Part shown: positions 1 to 7,403 of the stretch, piece by piece
Position numbering within the stretch: position 1 is the stretch's first letter
Layout: each line of letters starts with the position of its first letter
Assembly: GCA_024692805.1 (NCBI GenBank)
Contig: JAILMD010000047.1
Location: 1-21,759 of the forward strand
Direction: 5' to 3'
Length of the DNA stretch: 21,759 nt
From: a bacterium
Lineage (GTDB): Bacteria > Bacillota > Clostridia > Christensenellales > UBA1242
Program-made: the position numbers and the translations under genes
The notes under the pieces: model-generated
Seen by the model: the letters and a program-made list of their open reading frames with translations, nothing else
Databases searched by the model: none
What the model was told of the DNA's origin: nothing

Positions 1-357
<357 letters not shown>

Positions 358-365
<8 letters not shown>

Positions 366-377
366 GAAATGTGATTA
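358..377 (+). other. Hairpin at the 23S rRNA 3' boundary
   Basis: Arms 358-365 and 370-377 can pair over 8 bp (one G-T pair) around a GAAA loop, exactly where the mature 23S should end. It could be a processing signal or help stop transcription, but no T-run follows it, so it is not a standard intrinsic terminator. Its role is inferred from position only. Confidence 0.4.
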
Positions 378-454
378 AAATAAATTCATTTAGTTGTATT
401 TAAAGCCGATGCTAATCTGATTTTAGTTCATGTGCAGTTGCCAGTGTGCGAAAC

Positions 455-483
455 TTGACTTTTTTAATTGAAAGTTATATAAT
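455..483 (+). promoter_or_regulatory. Consensus sigma-A promoter upstream of 5S rRNA
   Basis: TTGACT (455-460), a 17-nt spacer, then TATAAT (478-483), which is 11 of 12 consensus bases at optimal spacing. Transcription would start near 490, about 30 nt before the 5S gene. The promoter lies inside the 23S-5S spacer, where an rRNA operon normally has none. No tRNA was recognised in the 366-520 spacer. Confidence 0.7.
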
Positions 484-520
484 CTAAATAGATAGTATCA
501 GAGAAATCTGTTATTATACC

Positions 521-639
521 ATTACGGTGATTTTGCCGGGAAGGTCCCACCTGTTCTCATACCGAACACAGAAGTTAAGCTTCCCAGGGCCGAAAATACT
601 GGTCGGGCAACTGGCTGGAAACATAGGACATTGCCGTAT
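521..639 (+). rRNA. rrf: 5S ribosomal RNA
   Basis: 5S rRNA is a component of the large ribosomal subunit. The conserved core is present (CATACCGAACACAGAAGTTAAGC around 560-582). The terminal stem is formed by 523-529 with 632-638 (TACGGTG against TTGCCGTA, including G-U pairs), giving a gene of about 117-119 nt, the usual size. It follows 23S by about 155 nt and is followed directly by an intrinsic terminator. The exact ends are inferred from the stem. A promoter at 455-483 suggests it can be transcribed independently of 23S. Confidence 0.95.
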
Positions 640-647
640 TCCAAATA

Positions 648-673
648 AACCACGATATTAATCGTGGTTTTTT
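648..673 (+). terminator. Intrinsic terminator after 5S rRNA
   Basis: A 9-bp perfect stem (648-656 with 661-669, AACCACGAT against ATCGTGGTT) closes a four-base loop and runs into a T-tract ending at 673. It ends the rRNA transcription unit and separates it from the hydrolase gene. Confidence 0.92.
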
Positions 674-674
674 G

Positions 675-703
675 TTTTCAAATATTAAAAAATTATGTAT
701 AAT
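675..703 (+). promoter_or_regulatory. Promoter for the hydrolase-lspA-rluD run, probably leaderless
   Basis: TTTTCA (675-680, 4 of 6), a 17-nt spacer and a perfect TATAAT (698-703). The predicted start of transcription, about 7 nt past the -10 box, falls at or next to the ATG at 710. No Shine-Dalgarno sequence precedes either candidate ATG (695 or 710), which fits a leaderless message. Confidence 0.5.
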
Positions 704-709
704 ATTATT

Positions 710-1588
710 ATGAGGCCTAAAATTTATTTAGTTAAAGCATTTAGTTCTGTAACAACCGCGTTGGGCGGTTTAGTTTATAGTTTTCATAAAAAAATTAAGG
801 GCGTTAATTCAAAATTTAATTTAAGATATGCTCACGACAATAAAAAACAAAAATTAGATGTTTTTTATCCTGAAAATGAAGAAAATAAACCATATCCAAT
901 TATTGTTTATTTTCACGGCGGTGGTTGGGCTTGTTATGATAAAAAACTTTATGTAACCTTTATGAGAAGGCTTAGCGCAATGGGTTATGTTGTTTTTTCT
1001 TGTAACTATTCGCTTGCGCCTAAATATAAAATTGGGGATATTTTAAATGACGCTAAACTTGCGCTAAAATTTGCAATTGAAAATGCTCAAAAGTTTGGTG
1101 GAAACAGCGATTTAATTGTGTTAGGCGGCGATTCAGCAGGTGCACATATTGCAACAACGTTAACTTTAATGAAAAAAGATAGCGAAGAATTTAATAAAAT
1201 TAAGGCTCTGCTTCTTTATTATGGTGCTTTTGATTTAACTAGCGCCGTTAAAACCGGTTTTAATAACATTAAAGATTATATTGGCTCAATAGTTGAAGGC
1301 GGGCTTAGTAATGAGAGTGAACTTAAATATTGGTCGCCGTATTATAAAGATTTAGCGGGTTTTCCGCCAACATTTCTTGCTAGCGGTGAAATAGACAAAC
1401 TTCACGCTTCTCAAAGTCGCGCTTTTTCAGAAAAATTAAAGGAGAGCGACGTTAAAATCAAAACAGTGTTTTTCCCTAAAAAAGAAACGCGCGCTGCTCA
1501 CGCTTTTATGAATTTTGATGGTCTTGAAACAACTAATAAAGTTTTAAATGAAACTGAGAAATTTCTTTCAGACGAGGTGCCTGAATGA
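710..1588 (+). CDS. Alpha/beta hydrolase fold-3 esterase/lipase (HSL-like)
   Basis: A serine hydrolase of the hormone-sensitive-lipase-like family, probably a cytoplasmic carboxylesterase of unknown substrate. Numbered from the ATG at 710 (292 aa), the oxyanion-hole motif HGGGW is at 69-73, the nucleophile elbow GDSAG is at 140-144 with Ser142, and the other triad members are Asp229 (in the segment ASGEIDKLH) and His264 (AAHAF). All catalytic residues are intact. An in-frame ATG at 695 would add five residues, but it lies upstream of the predicted -10 box, so 710 was chosen. The stop codon overlaps the lspA start by 4 nt (ATGA), implying translational coupling. Why an esterase should be coupled to lipoprotein processing is not evident. 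Confidence 0.88.
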   Translation: MRPKIYLVKAFSSVTTALGGLVYSFHKKIKGVNSKFNLRYAHDNKKQKLDVFYPENEENKPYPIIVYFHGGGWACYDKKLYVTFMRRLSAMGYVVFSCNYSLAPKYKIGDILNDAKLALKFAIENAQKFGGNSDLIVLGGDSAGAHIATTLTLMKKDSEEFNKIKALLLYYGAFDLTSAVKTGFNNIKDYIGSIVEGGLSNESELKYWSPYYKDLAGFPPTFLASGEIDKLHASQSRAFSEKLKESDVKIKTVFFPKKETRAAHAFMNFDGLETTNKVLNETEKFLSDEVPE

Positions 1589-2052
1589 TGATTGTTTTAA
1601 CCTTTGTTTTAGCAGGAATTTGTTTAGCGATTGACCTTATAACTAAGGCAGTTTTTTACGGTAAGTCTTTTTCGCTTATTGGCGACTTTTTATGGATTGA
1701 AACTTCTTTCAACGAAGGGGCGGCTTTTGGTCAATTTCAGGGCGGAAAATGGATTTTCTTAGGTCTTGCAATAATTGTTGTTGGGCTCATTTGTTATCTT
1801 GTTATAAGTCGAAAATTTAAGAGCAAAACGCTTAGCGTTGGGCTTGCGCTTTTATTAGGCGGAATAATAGGAAACGCTATTGACAGGGTTATCTTTTCAG
1901 GCGTTAGAGATTTCATTTATTTTAAGTTTATTAACTTTGCAATTTTTAACATGGCAGACGCTTTTATAACCATCGGCGCAATTTTAGTTGTTATTTATAT
2001 ATTATTCCTATATAAACCGGCGAAAAAGGAAGAAAAAAATGACAGACATTAA
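1585..2052 (+). CDS. lspA: Lipoprotein signal peptidase (signal peptidase II)
   Basis: Aspartic protease of the cytoplasmic membrane that removes the signal peptide from prolipoproteins after diacylglyceryl transfer to the lipobox cysteine. It has 155 aa, the usual size, with four hydrophobic segments (about 3-22, 57-75, 83-101 and 118-143). Conserved blocks are FNEGAAFG (42-49), GNAIDR with catalytic Asp100, VRDFI (107-111), and FNMADA with catalytic Asp125. The start overlaps the upstream stop by 4 nt; a second ATG directly follows, so the real start could be one codon later. Its end overlaps rluD by 14 nt. The lspA-rluD pairing is common in Firmicutes. Confidence 0.96.
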   Translation: MMIVLTFVLAGICLAIDLITKAVFYGKSFSLIGDFLWIETSFNEGAAFGQFQGGKWIFLGLAIIVVGLICYLVISRKFKSKTLSVGLALLLGGIIGNAIDRVIFSGVRDFIYFKFINFAIFNMADAFITIGAILVVIYILFLYKPAKKEEKNDRH

Positions 2053-2992
2053 ACAAGTTTTAATAGCAGAAACCGATAAAAAGGTTCGCCTTGACACTTA
2101 TTTAGCGGATAACCTTGACGGCTGGACGCGTTCGCAAATCAAGAAACAGATTGATGAAGACAGGGTTTTGGTTAACTCTAAGCCGGTTAAGGCAGGTTTT
2201 AATTTAACTAACGGCGATATTATTTCGCTTGATTTAATTGCGTCAGTTGATTTAGATAACGTTGAGCCAGAAGATATTCCACTTGAAGTTGTTTATGAAG
2301 ATGATGATGTTTTAGTTATTAACAAACCGCAGGGAATGGTTGTTCACCCTGCGCCAGGAAGCCCAAACCATACTTTAGTTAATGCATTACTTTACAGAAG
2401 TAAAAACCTAAGTAAAGTTGGGGAAGCGTTTAGGCCAGGAATTGTTCACAGAATTGATAAAATGACTTGCGGACTTATTGTTGTTGCTAAAAACAATGAG
2501 GCGCATTTTGATTTAGCAAAACAGATTGCAACTCACGATTGCGCAAGAACTTATATTGCGCTTTGTGATGGACAATTTCGTGACCTTAGCGGAACGATTA
2601 TTAAACCGATTGGGCGAAGCAAAACCGACTATAAAAAGATGGCAATTGATGAAAGCGGAAAATATGCAGAAACACATTATAAAGTTTTGGCGTTGTTTGA
2701 TAAATATTCGCTTGTTGAATTTAATTTAAAAACGGGGCGAACTCATCAAATCAGGGTTCACGCAAAAAGCATAGGGCATCCTATTGTTTGTGACACTGTT
2801 TATGGAAAAGCTAAACCTGATTTTGATTTGCCGGGGCAATTTTTATGTGCGGTTAAAATAAAATTTAAGCACCCATCAACAAAACAAGATATGGAGTTTT
2901 CTTGCAAAATTCCTGATAATTTCAAAAAAATAATTAAAAAACTAAAACCAACTTGGGTTGAAAATGTGGACACACTCTCTAACTTTGAGTAA
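2039..2992 (+). CDS. rluD: 23S rRNA/tRNA pseudouridine synthase, RluA/RluD family
   Basis: Isomerises specific uridines to pseudouridine in RNA; by family and lspA linkage the likely target is 23S rRNA helix 69. An N-terminal S4 RNA-binding domain (about 15-65, RLDTYLA...) precedes the catalytic domain. The catalytic aspartate is Asp140 in HRID, and the GRTHQIRVH block is intact. The segment after HRID reads KMTCG, where the family usually has KDTSG. The start is set at the ATG at 2039 because a purine-rich Shine-Dalgarno (AAGGAAG, ~2026-2032) precedes it and the S4 domain then begins at the normal distance; the upstream in-frame ATG at 1988 would add a lysine/arginine-rich tail read from lspA. 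The protein is 317 aa. The exact target among RluA, B, C and D types is inferred. Confidence 0.92.
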   Translation: MTDIKQVLIAETDKKVRLDTYLADNLDGWTRSQIKKQIDEDRVLVNSKPVKAGFNLTNGDIISLDLIASVDLDNVEPEDIPLEVVYEDDDVLVINKPQGMVVHPAPGSPNHTLVNALLYRSKNLSKVGEAFRPGIVHRIDKMTCGLIVVAKNNEAHFDLAKQIATHDCARTYIALCDGQFRDLSGTIIKPIGRSKTDYKKMAIDESGKYAETHYKVLALFDKYSLVEFNLKTGRTHQIRVHAKSIGHPIVCDTVYGKAKPDFDLPGQFLCAVKIKFKHPSTKQDMEFSCKIPDNFKKIIKKLKPTWVENVDTLSNFE

Positions 2993-3010
2993 AATAAATG
3001 TGAGGTTATT

Positions 3011-3415
3011 ATGAAAAAAACATCATTAGTTAAATATCTTAACACGAGCGAAAGCGTTGTGTTTTTGTGTGCAACAGTTTTCGTTATTTTCTTTCTTCTT
3101 TGGGGAATTAACACGCTTTTAATTTTTGCGCTTGCTAGTTATGTTTTAGCGTTTACTCTTATGACGTTTGAAAGCATTGTTAACATTAGCGCTCTTAAAG
3201 ATAACCTAAGGCCAAAAAAGGTTGAAACTGAGCCTCAAATTGAGCAAGGTGAAGCCCAAGAGAATAATGAAAATGCTAATATTGAGGAAGAAATAGAAGC
3301 AATTTCACCAGAGCAAATTAAGGCAACAAAAAAGGGCATTGTTTGGCAATCATTTAGGCTTGTTTTTAGTCTTTTAATTGCCGTATTTAGTTTAGTTGTT
3401 TTAATTATTTATTAA
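3011..3415 (+). CDS. Hypothetical small membrane protein with acidic loop
   Basis: Not recognised. This 134-aa protein has two adjacent hydrophobic segments near the N-terminus (about 15-33 and 35-56), a highly acidic, Glu/Asn-rich stretch (about 70-100), and one C-terminal membrane segment (about 112-133). This predicts three membrane spans with a roughly 50-residue polar loop. It starts 18 nt after rluD, with a weak GAGG ribosome site (~3001-3005), and is probably the last gene of that run because a strong promoter for tig follows. No catalytic motif is visible. The length, start and composition look like a real gene rather than a shadow reading frame. Confidence 0.7.
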   Translation: MKKTSLVKYLNTSESVVFLCATVFVIFFLLWGINTLLIFALASYVLAFTLMTFESIVNISALKDNLRPKKVETEPQIEQGEAQENNENANIEEEIEAISPEQIKATKKGIVWQSFRLVFSLLIAVFSLVVLIIY

Positions 3416-3426
3416 GCCACTAAACC

Positions 3427-3455
3427 TTGACAACAAATAATATTAAGTTTAAAAT
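3427..3455 (+). promoter_or_regulatory. Promoter of the tig-clpP-clpX operon
   Basis: A perfect TTGACA (3427-3432), a 17-nt spacer and TAAAAT (3450-3455, 5 of 6). The start of transcription would be near 3462. A full Shine-Dalgarno AAGGAG lies at 3470-3475. I saw no CtsR-type or CIRCE operator around it, so housekeeping control is likely. Confidence 0.75.
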
Positions 3456-3480
3456 AAAAAGGATCTAGTAAGGAGATTTT

Positions 3481-4767
3481 ATGAAATACGAAGTTAAAGA
3501 AAAAAAAGATGGGAAAGTAACCATTGAATTCACTCTTAATGCTAAAGAGTGGGAAGCCGAAGTTGAGAAGGCTTATGAGAAAAACAAAGGGAAATATAAA
3601 AAAGAAGGGTTTAGGCAAGGAAAAGTTCCTAGAAAAGTGCTTGAACAAACCTATGGCGAATATCTTTTCTATGAAGATGCTTTTAATGATTGTTGCCCAG
3701 TTTATTATTCTGAAATGCTAAAAAAAGAGCCTGAAATTTATCCAGTTGAATATCCTTTAGTAGATATTAAATCAATTGGGAAAGATGGCGTTGTTTTCAC
3801 GGCAGTTGTTACTGTTATGCCTGAAGTTAAGTTAGGGCAATATAAGGGTTTAAAAGTTGCTAAGAAAGAAGTTAAGGTTAGCGCTGATGAGGTTAAAAAG
3901 GAATTAACTTCACTTCAAGAAAAGCAAGCAAGATTTGTTGAAATAACTGACAGACCTGCAAAACTTGGCGACCTTATTAATCTTGATTATAGCGGAAGTG
4001 TTGATGGCGTTGTTTTTGACGGCGGAACAGCATCAAACCAAGAGCTTGAGCTTGGAAGCCACACCTTTATTGAAGGTTTTGAAGACCAAATGGTTGGAAT
4101 GAAAATTGGTGAAGAAAAAGATCTTCATGTTAAATTCCCTGATGGATACCACTCTAAAGAGCTTGCTGGGAAACCTGCAGTTTTCAAAGTTAAACTTTTA
4201 ACTATTAGAGAAAAACAACTTCCTGAAATTAATGATGAGTTTGCTAAAGACGTTAGCGAGTTTGAAACCTTAGCTGAGCTTAAAGCAGATATCAAAAAGA
4301 AGAAAACAGAGCAACAAGAAAAACAATCAGAAATCGATGCTGAAAACAGGCTTGTTGATGAAATTGTTTCTAAAACTGAAGTTAAAATCCCTGACTGTAT
4401 GATTGAGAGTCAAATTGATAACTTCGTTGAAGACATTAAACAAAGGCTTTCTTATCAAGGTCTTAACTTTGAAGATTACTTAAAATATACTAACACAACG
4501 CTTGCTGATTATAGAAAAACAAGATGGGCTGACGCTGAGAAAAACGTTAGAACAAGCCTAACTTTAAGCAAGATTATTGAAACAGAAAAGATTGTTGTTG
4601 ATCAAAAAGATATTGATAAGAAGTTGCAAGAAATTGCAGACTATATGCATAAAACATTAGCAGAAGTTAAAAACACAATGAAGGGCGATCAAGAAGAATT
4701 TATCCGTCAAAATGTTTTAACTGAAACTTTAATGGCAAAACTTAAAGAGTTTAACACGATTGAATAA
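3481..4767 (+). CDS. tig: Trigger factor, ribosome-associated chaperone
   Basis: Binds beside the polypeptide exit tunnel and shields nascent chains; it also has peptidyl-prolyl isomerase activity. Three regions are visible in 428 aa, the family's normal length. The N-terminal ribosome-binding domain carries the signature GFRQGKVP at 43-50. An FKBP-like PPIase domain lies at about 155-245 (GDLINLDYSGSVDG, then FIEGFEDQMVGMKIGE). The long charged, helical C-terminal chaperone arms occupy about 250-428. The start is supported by AAGGAG at 3470-3475. It heads the operon with clpP and clpX, the usual bacterial order, linking folding of new chains to proteolysis. Confidence 0.97.
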   Translation: MKYEVKEKKDGKVTIEFTLNAKEWEAEVEKAYEKNKGKYKKEGFRQGKVPRKVLEQTYGEYLFYEDAFNDCCPVYYSEMLKKEPEIYPVEYPLVDIKSIGKDGVVFTAVVTVMPEVKLGQYKGLKVAKKEVKVSADEVKKELTSLQEKQARFVEITDRPAKLGDLINLDYSGSVDGVVFDGGTASNQELELGSHTFIEGFEDQMVGMKIGEEKDLHVKFPDGYHSKELAGKPAVFKVKLLTIREKQLPEINDEFAKDVSEFETLAELKADIKKKKTEQQEKQSEIDAENRLVDEIVSKTEVKIPDCMIESQIDNFVEDIKQRLSYQGLNFEDYLKYTNTTLADYRKTRWADAEKNVRTSLTLSKIIETEKIVVDQKDIDKKLQEIADYMHKTLAEVKNTMKGDQEEFIRQNVLTETLMAKLKEFNTIE

Positions 4768-4776
4768 GGAGTTTTT

Positions 4777-5370
4777 ATGGAAAAAAATGTTTTAGTCCCT
4801 ATGGTTATAGAGCAAACTAATAGGGGGGAAAGAAGTTATGATATTTATTCAAGGCTTCTTGAAGATAGAATAATCTTTTTAAGCGATGAAATAACTGATC
4901 AAACTGCTAACTTAATTGTTGCGCAACTTATCTTTCTTGAAGGGAAAGACCCTGATAAAGATATAATGATGTATATTAACAGCCCTGGTGGAAGCGTTGT
5001 TGCTGGTATGGCTATTTATGACACAATGAATTATATTAAGTGTGACGTTTGCACAATTTGCGTTGGTATGGCAGCAAGTATGGCAGCAGTTTTACTTTCA
5101 AGCGGTGCTAAAGGAAAACGTTGTGCGCTTCCTAACAGCGAGATTATGATCCATCAACCTTTAGGCGGAGCTCAAGGTCAGGCTAGTGATATTGCTATTC
5201 ACGCTAATCATATTCTTCAAACTAAGAAGAAATTAAACAAGATTTTAGCCGACAACTCTGGTCAAGACATTAAAACCATCGAGCAAGACACTGACAGAGA
5301 TAACTTTATGAGCGCAAGCGAAGCGCTTAAATATGGTTTAATAGATAAAATTTACGATAAACGTAAATAA
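4777..5370 (+). CDS. clpP: ATP-dependent Clp protease proteolytic subunit
   Basis: Serine peptidase that forms a double seven-subunit barrel and degrades proteins delivered by Clp ATPases such as ClpX, encoded next door. It has 197 aa. The catalytic triad is intact: Ser101 in GMAASMA, His126 in MIHQP, and Asp175 in [10 protein letters not shown]. The NSPGGSV block (68-74) is also conserved. The ribosome site AAGGAG (4766-4771) overlaps the tig stop codon, so the two genes are closely coupled. A terminator-like hairpin follows the gene, before clpX. Confidence 0.98.
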   Translation: MEKNVLVPMVIEQTNRGERSYDIYSRLLEDRIIFLSDEITDQTANLIVAQLIFLEGKDPDKDIMMYINSPGGSVVAGMAIYDTMNYIKCDVCTICVGMAASMAAVLLSSGAKGKRCALPNSEIMIHQPLGGAQGQASDIAIHANHILQTKKKLNKILADNSGQDIKTIEQDTDRDNFMSASEALKYGLIDKIYDKRK

Positions 5371-5387
5371 TAACTATAAAACATAAG

Positions 5388-5416
5388 ACAAATGGCAGTT
5401 TTGCCATTTGTTTTTA
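5388..5416 (+). terminator. Terminator or attenuator between clpP and clpX
   Basis: A 10-bp perfect stem (5388-5397 with 5402-5411, ACAAATGGCA against TGCCATTTGT) closes a GTTT loop and is followed by a T-run. It lies in the 65-nt gap between clpP and clpX, 20 nt upstream of the clpX start, with no convincing promoter after it. It probably terminates part of the transcripts and lowers clpX expression relative to clpP. Confidence 0.8.
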
Positions 5417-5435
5417 CTTAAATTAGGAGTTTTTT

Positions 5436-6731
5436 ATGAGCGAGAACGAAAATAACAAACCAAAGCAAGATAGTTGTGCTTTTTGTGGAAGAAAACGTGA
5501 AGAAGTAACGAGAATGATTGAAAACCCAAATGGGACCGTTTCAATTTGTGAAGATTGCGTTGAAATTTGCAAGGCTATTTTAAAAGCAGAGGAGCAAAAC
5601 AGAAATAAACAAAAGCCTCTTGATCTTCCACGTCCAGAAGAAATTAAAGACGCGCTTGATAAATATATAATTGGGCAAGAACAGGCTAAAAAAGTTTTGG
5701 CTGTTAGCGTTTATAACCATTATAAAAGAATTAATTATAGCTCAAAGGCTAAAAACAAAAATGATGACGTTGAGCTTGAAAAGAGCAATGTTTTAATGCT
5801 TGGCCCAACAGGTTGCGGCAAAACGCTTATTGCAAGAACGCTTGCTAAAATTCTTGACGTTCCTTTTGCTAGCGCTGATGCAACAACGCTAACCGAAGCG
5901 GGTTATGTTGGTGATGACGTTGAAAATATTTTACTTAAACTAATTCAAGCCGCTGATTATGATATTAAAAAAGCAGAGCGCGGAATTATTTATATTGATG
6001 AAATAGATAAAATTGCTAGAAAAAGTGAAAACGTTTCAATAACAAGAGATGTTTCTGGCGAAGGTGTTCAACAAGCGCTTCTTAAAATTTTAGAGGGAAC
6101 AGTTGCTAGCGTTCCTCCTCAAGGCGGAAGAAAGCACCCTAATCAAGAATGTATTTCAATTGACACAACTAACATTTTATTTATTTGCGGTGGGGCATTT
6201 GTTGGCCTTGAATCAATAATTCAAAAGAGAATTAGTGCTTCTGGTCTTGGCTTTGGCGGAAACGTTAAAACAAAGAAAGAACTTGAATCTGGCGAGATTT
6301 TAAAATATGTTGAGCCACATGATCTTATTAAGTTTGGTTTAATTCCTGAGTTTATAGGAAGGGTTCCGGTTGCAGTTAGCCTAGAAAACCTTGATGAAAA
6401 AGCGCTTGAAAGAATTTTAACTGAGCCAAGAAATGCGCTAACAAAACAATATGAGAAAATGTTGAGCCTTGATAACGTAACTCTTGAGTTTGAGAAAGAA
6501 GCGATAACTTGTTTTGCTCAAAAGGCAATAAAACTTAAAACAGGCGCGAGGGGACTTAGAAGCATACTTGAAGAAACAATGCTTCCGTTAATGTATCAAG
6601 TCCCAAGTGATAAAACAATTAAAAAGGTTATTGTTAAAAAGAGCGAAGATAATGAAAACGAAGTCGTTTGCGAATTTGTTAGAGCAGATGAAAATAATGA
6701 TAGCGGTGATTCAAAAGCCGTTAGCGCATAA
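5436..6731 (+). CDS. clpX: ClpX, ATP-dependent unfoldase subunit of ClpXP
   Basis: AAA+ hexameric unfoldase that recognises tagged proteins and threads them into ClpP. It has 431 aa. An N-terminal zinc-binding domain has Cys14, Cys17, Cys38 and Cys41. The AAA+ core has Walker A GPTGCGKT at 123-130, the substrate-gripping pore motif GYVG at 156-159, and Walker B IIYIDE at 184-189. The ClpP-docking tripeptide LGF is at 271-273, and sensor-2 GARGLR is near the C-terminus. The ribosome site AGGAG is at 5425-5429. The LGF loop shows it can partner the adjacent ClpP. An intrinsic terminator follows. Confidence 0.98.
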   Translation: MSENENNKPKQDSCAFCGRKREEVTRMIENPNGTVSICEDCVEICKAILKAEEQNRNKQKPLDLPRPEEIKDALDKYIIGQEQAKKVLAVSVYNHYKRINYSSKAKNKNDDVELEKSNVLMLGPTGCGKTLIARTLAKILDVPFASADATTLTEAGYVGDDVENILLKLIQAADYDIKKAERGIIYIDEIDKIARKSENVSITRDVSGEGVQQALLKILEGTVASVPPQGGRKHPNQECISIDTTNILFICGGAFVGLESIIQKRISASGLGFGGNVKTKKELESGEILKYVEPHDLIKFGLIPEFIGRVPVAVSLENLDEKALERILTEPRNALTKQYEKMLSLDNVTLEFEKEAITCFAQKAIKLKTGARGLRSILEETMLPLMYQVPSDKTIKKVIVKKSEDNENEVVCEFVRADENNDSGDSKAVSA

Positions 6732-6738
6732 AGAAGAG

Positions 6739-6767
6739 AAAGAAAAGCCGTCGCTTTTCTTTTTTTG
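6739..6767 (+). terminator. Intrinsic terminator after clpX
   Basis: An 8-10 bp stem (core 6741-6748 with 6753-6760, AGAAAAGC against GCTTTTCT) around a CGTC loop, continuing into a run of seven T. It ends the tig-clpP-clpX transcript just before the ysxC promoter. Confidence 0.85.
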
Positions 6768-6796
6768 TTGCAAAATAAATCAACTTTTGTTAAAAT
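6768..6796 (+). promoter_or_regulatory. Extended -10 promoter for ysxC, probably leaderless
   Basis: TTGCAA (6768-6773), a 17-nt spacer and TAAAAT (6791-6796) preceded by TGT, an extended -10 motif. The predicted transcription start (6803-6804) coincides with the ysxC ATG at 6804, and no Shine-Dalgarno is present. The -35 box abuts the T-run of the clpX terminator. Confidence 0.6.
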
Positions 6797-6803
6797 AAAA
6801 TTG

Positions 6804-7403
6804 ATGGATATTGTTAACTTAAAATTTGTTCAATCGGCTAGTTCAGTTAGCCAAATTAGAAACACACTTAGCGAAGTGTGTTTGGTTGGCAGAAGTAATG
6901 TTGGTAAATCTAGTTTTATCAATATGCTTGGGCGAAATGGTAAACTTGCTAAAACTAGCAAAACGCCAGGGCGAACAAGGCTAATTAACTTATTTAACGC
7001 TGACGATAAGTTTATGCTTGTTGATTTGCCAGGATATGGTTATGCTAAGGCAACAACAGCCGAACAAAACGCTTGGGCAAAAATGATTAACGATTATCTT
7101 GCTGCTAACCGAGTTAAGCTCACAATAATGCTTGTTGATGTTCGTCACGAGCCAAGCGAAAAAGATAAACAGATGATCGAATGGCTTTATTCATTTAATG
7201 ATAGGGTAATCATTATTGCAACAAAGGTTGATAAAATTAAAAAGAGCGAAAGAGAGAAAAACAAACTCGTTATCGCGCGTGCGCTTAAAGTTGGCGCGAG
7301 CGATATAATCCTTTCAAGCGCCGAAACTGGCGAGGGAAGAAATACTGTTATTGATAAAATTTATCAAATATTAGGAGAAAATAATGAAGATTTGGGCGCT
7401 TAG
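6804..7403 (+). CDS. ysxC: Ribosome biogenesis GTP-binding protein YsxC/EngB
   Basis: TRAFAC-class GTPase needed for late assembly of the 50S subunit. In 199 aa the G motifs appear in order: G1 GRSNVGKSS at 29-37, the G2 region TPGRTR near 54-59, G3 DLPGYG at 74-79, G4 TKVDK, and G5 SSAE towards the C-terminus. The start is the ATG at 6804, which gives the usual N-terminus. A further upstream in-frame ATG at 6765 would lie in the terminator and promoter region and was rejected. Location after clpX is conserved in Firmicutes. The 3' end overlaps the next gene by 20 nt. Confidence 0.95.
   Translation: MDIVNLKFVQSASSVSQIRNTLSEVCLVGRSNVGKSSFINMLGRNGKLAKTSKTPGRTRLINLFNADDKFMLVDLPGYGYAKATTAEQNAWAKMINDYLAANRVKLTIMLVDVRHEPSEKDKQMIEWLYSFNDRVIIIATKVDKIKKSEREKNKLVIARALKVGASDIILSSAETGEGRNTVIDKIYQILGENNEDLGA

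Noticed and set aside
366..520. Possible tRNA gene in the 23S-5S spacer
   Set aside because: No T-loop motif (GGTTCGANTCC) or cloverleaf arms could be found on either strand.
1988..2038. Upstream in-frame ATG giving RluD a 17-residue basic extension
   Set aside because: The extension is translated from lspA sequence in another frame; the ATG at 2039 has a purine-rich ribosome site and gives the normal S4-domain start.
3416..3480. Heat-shock operators (CtsR or CIRCE) in front of tig-clpP-clpX
   Set aside because: Neither the GGTCAAA direct repeat nor the long CIRCE inverted repeat is present; only a standard promoter is seen.
6765..6803. Longer N-terminus for YsxC
   Set aside because: It would begin inside the clpX terminator T-run and cover the ysxC promoter; family members start near the MDIVNLKF segment.
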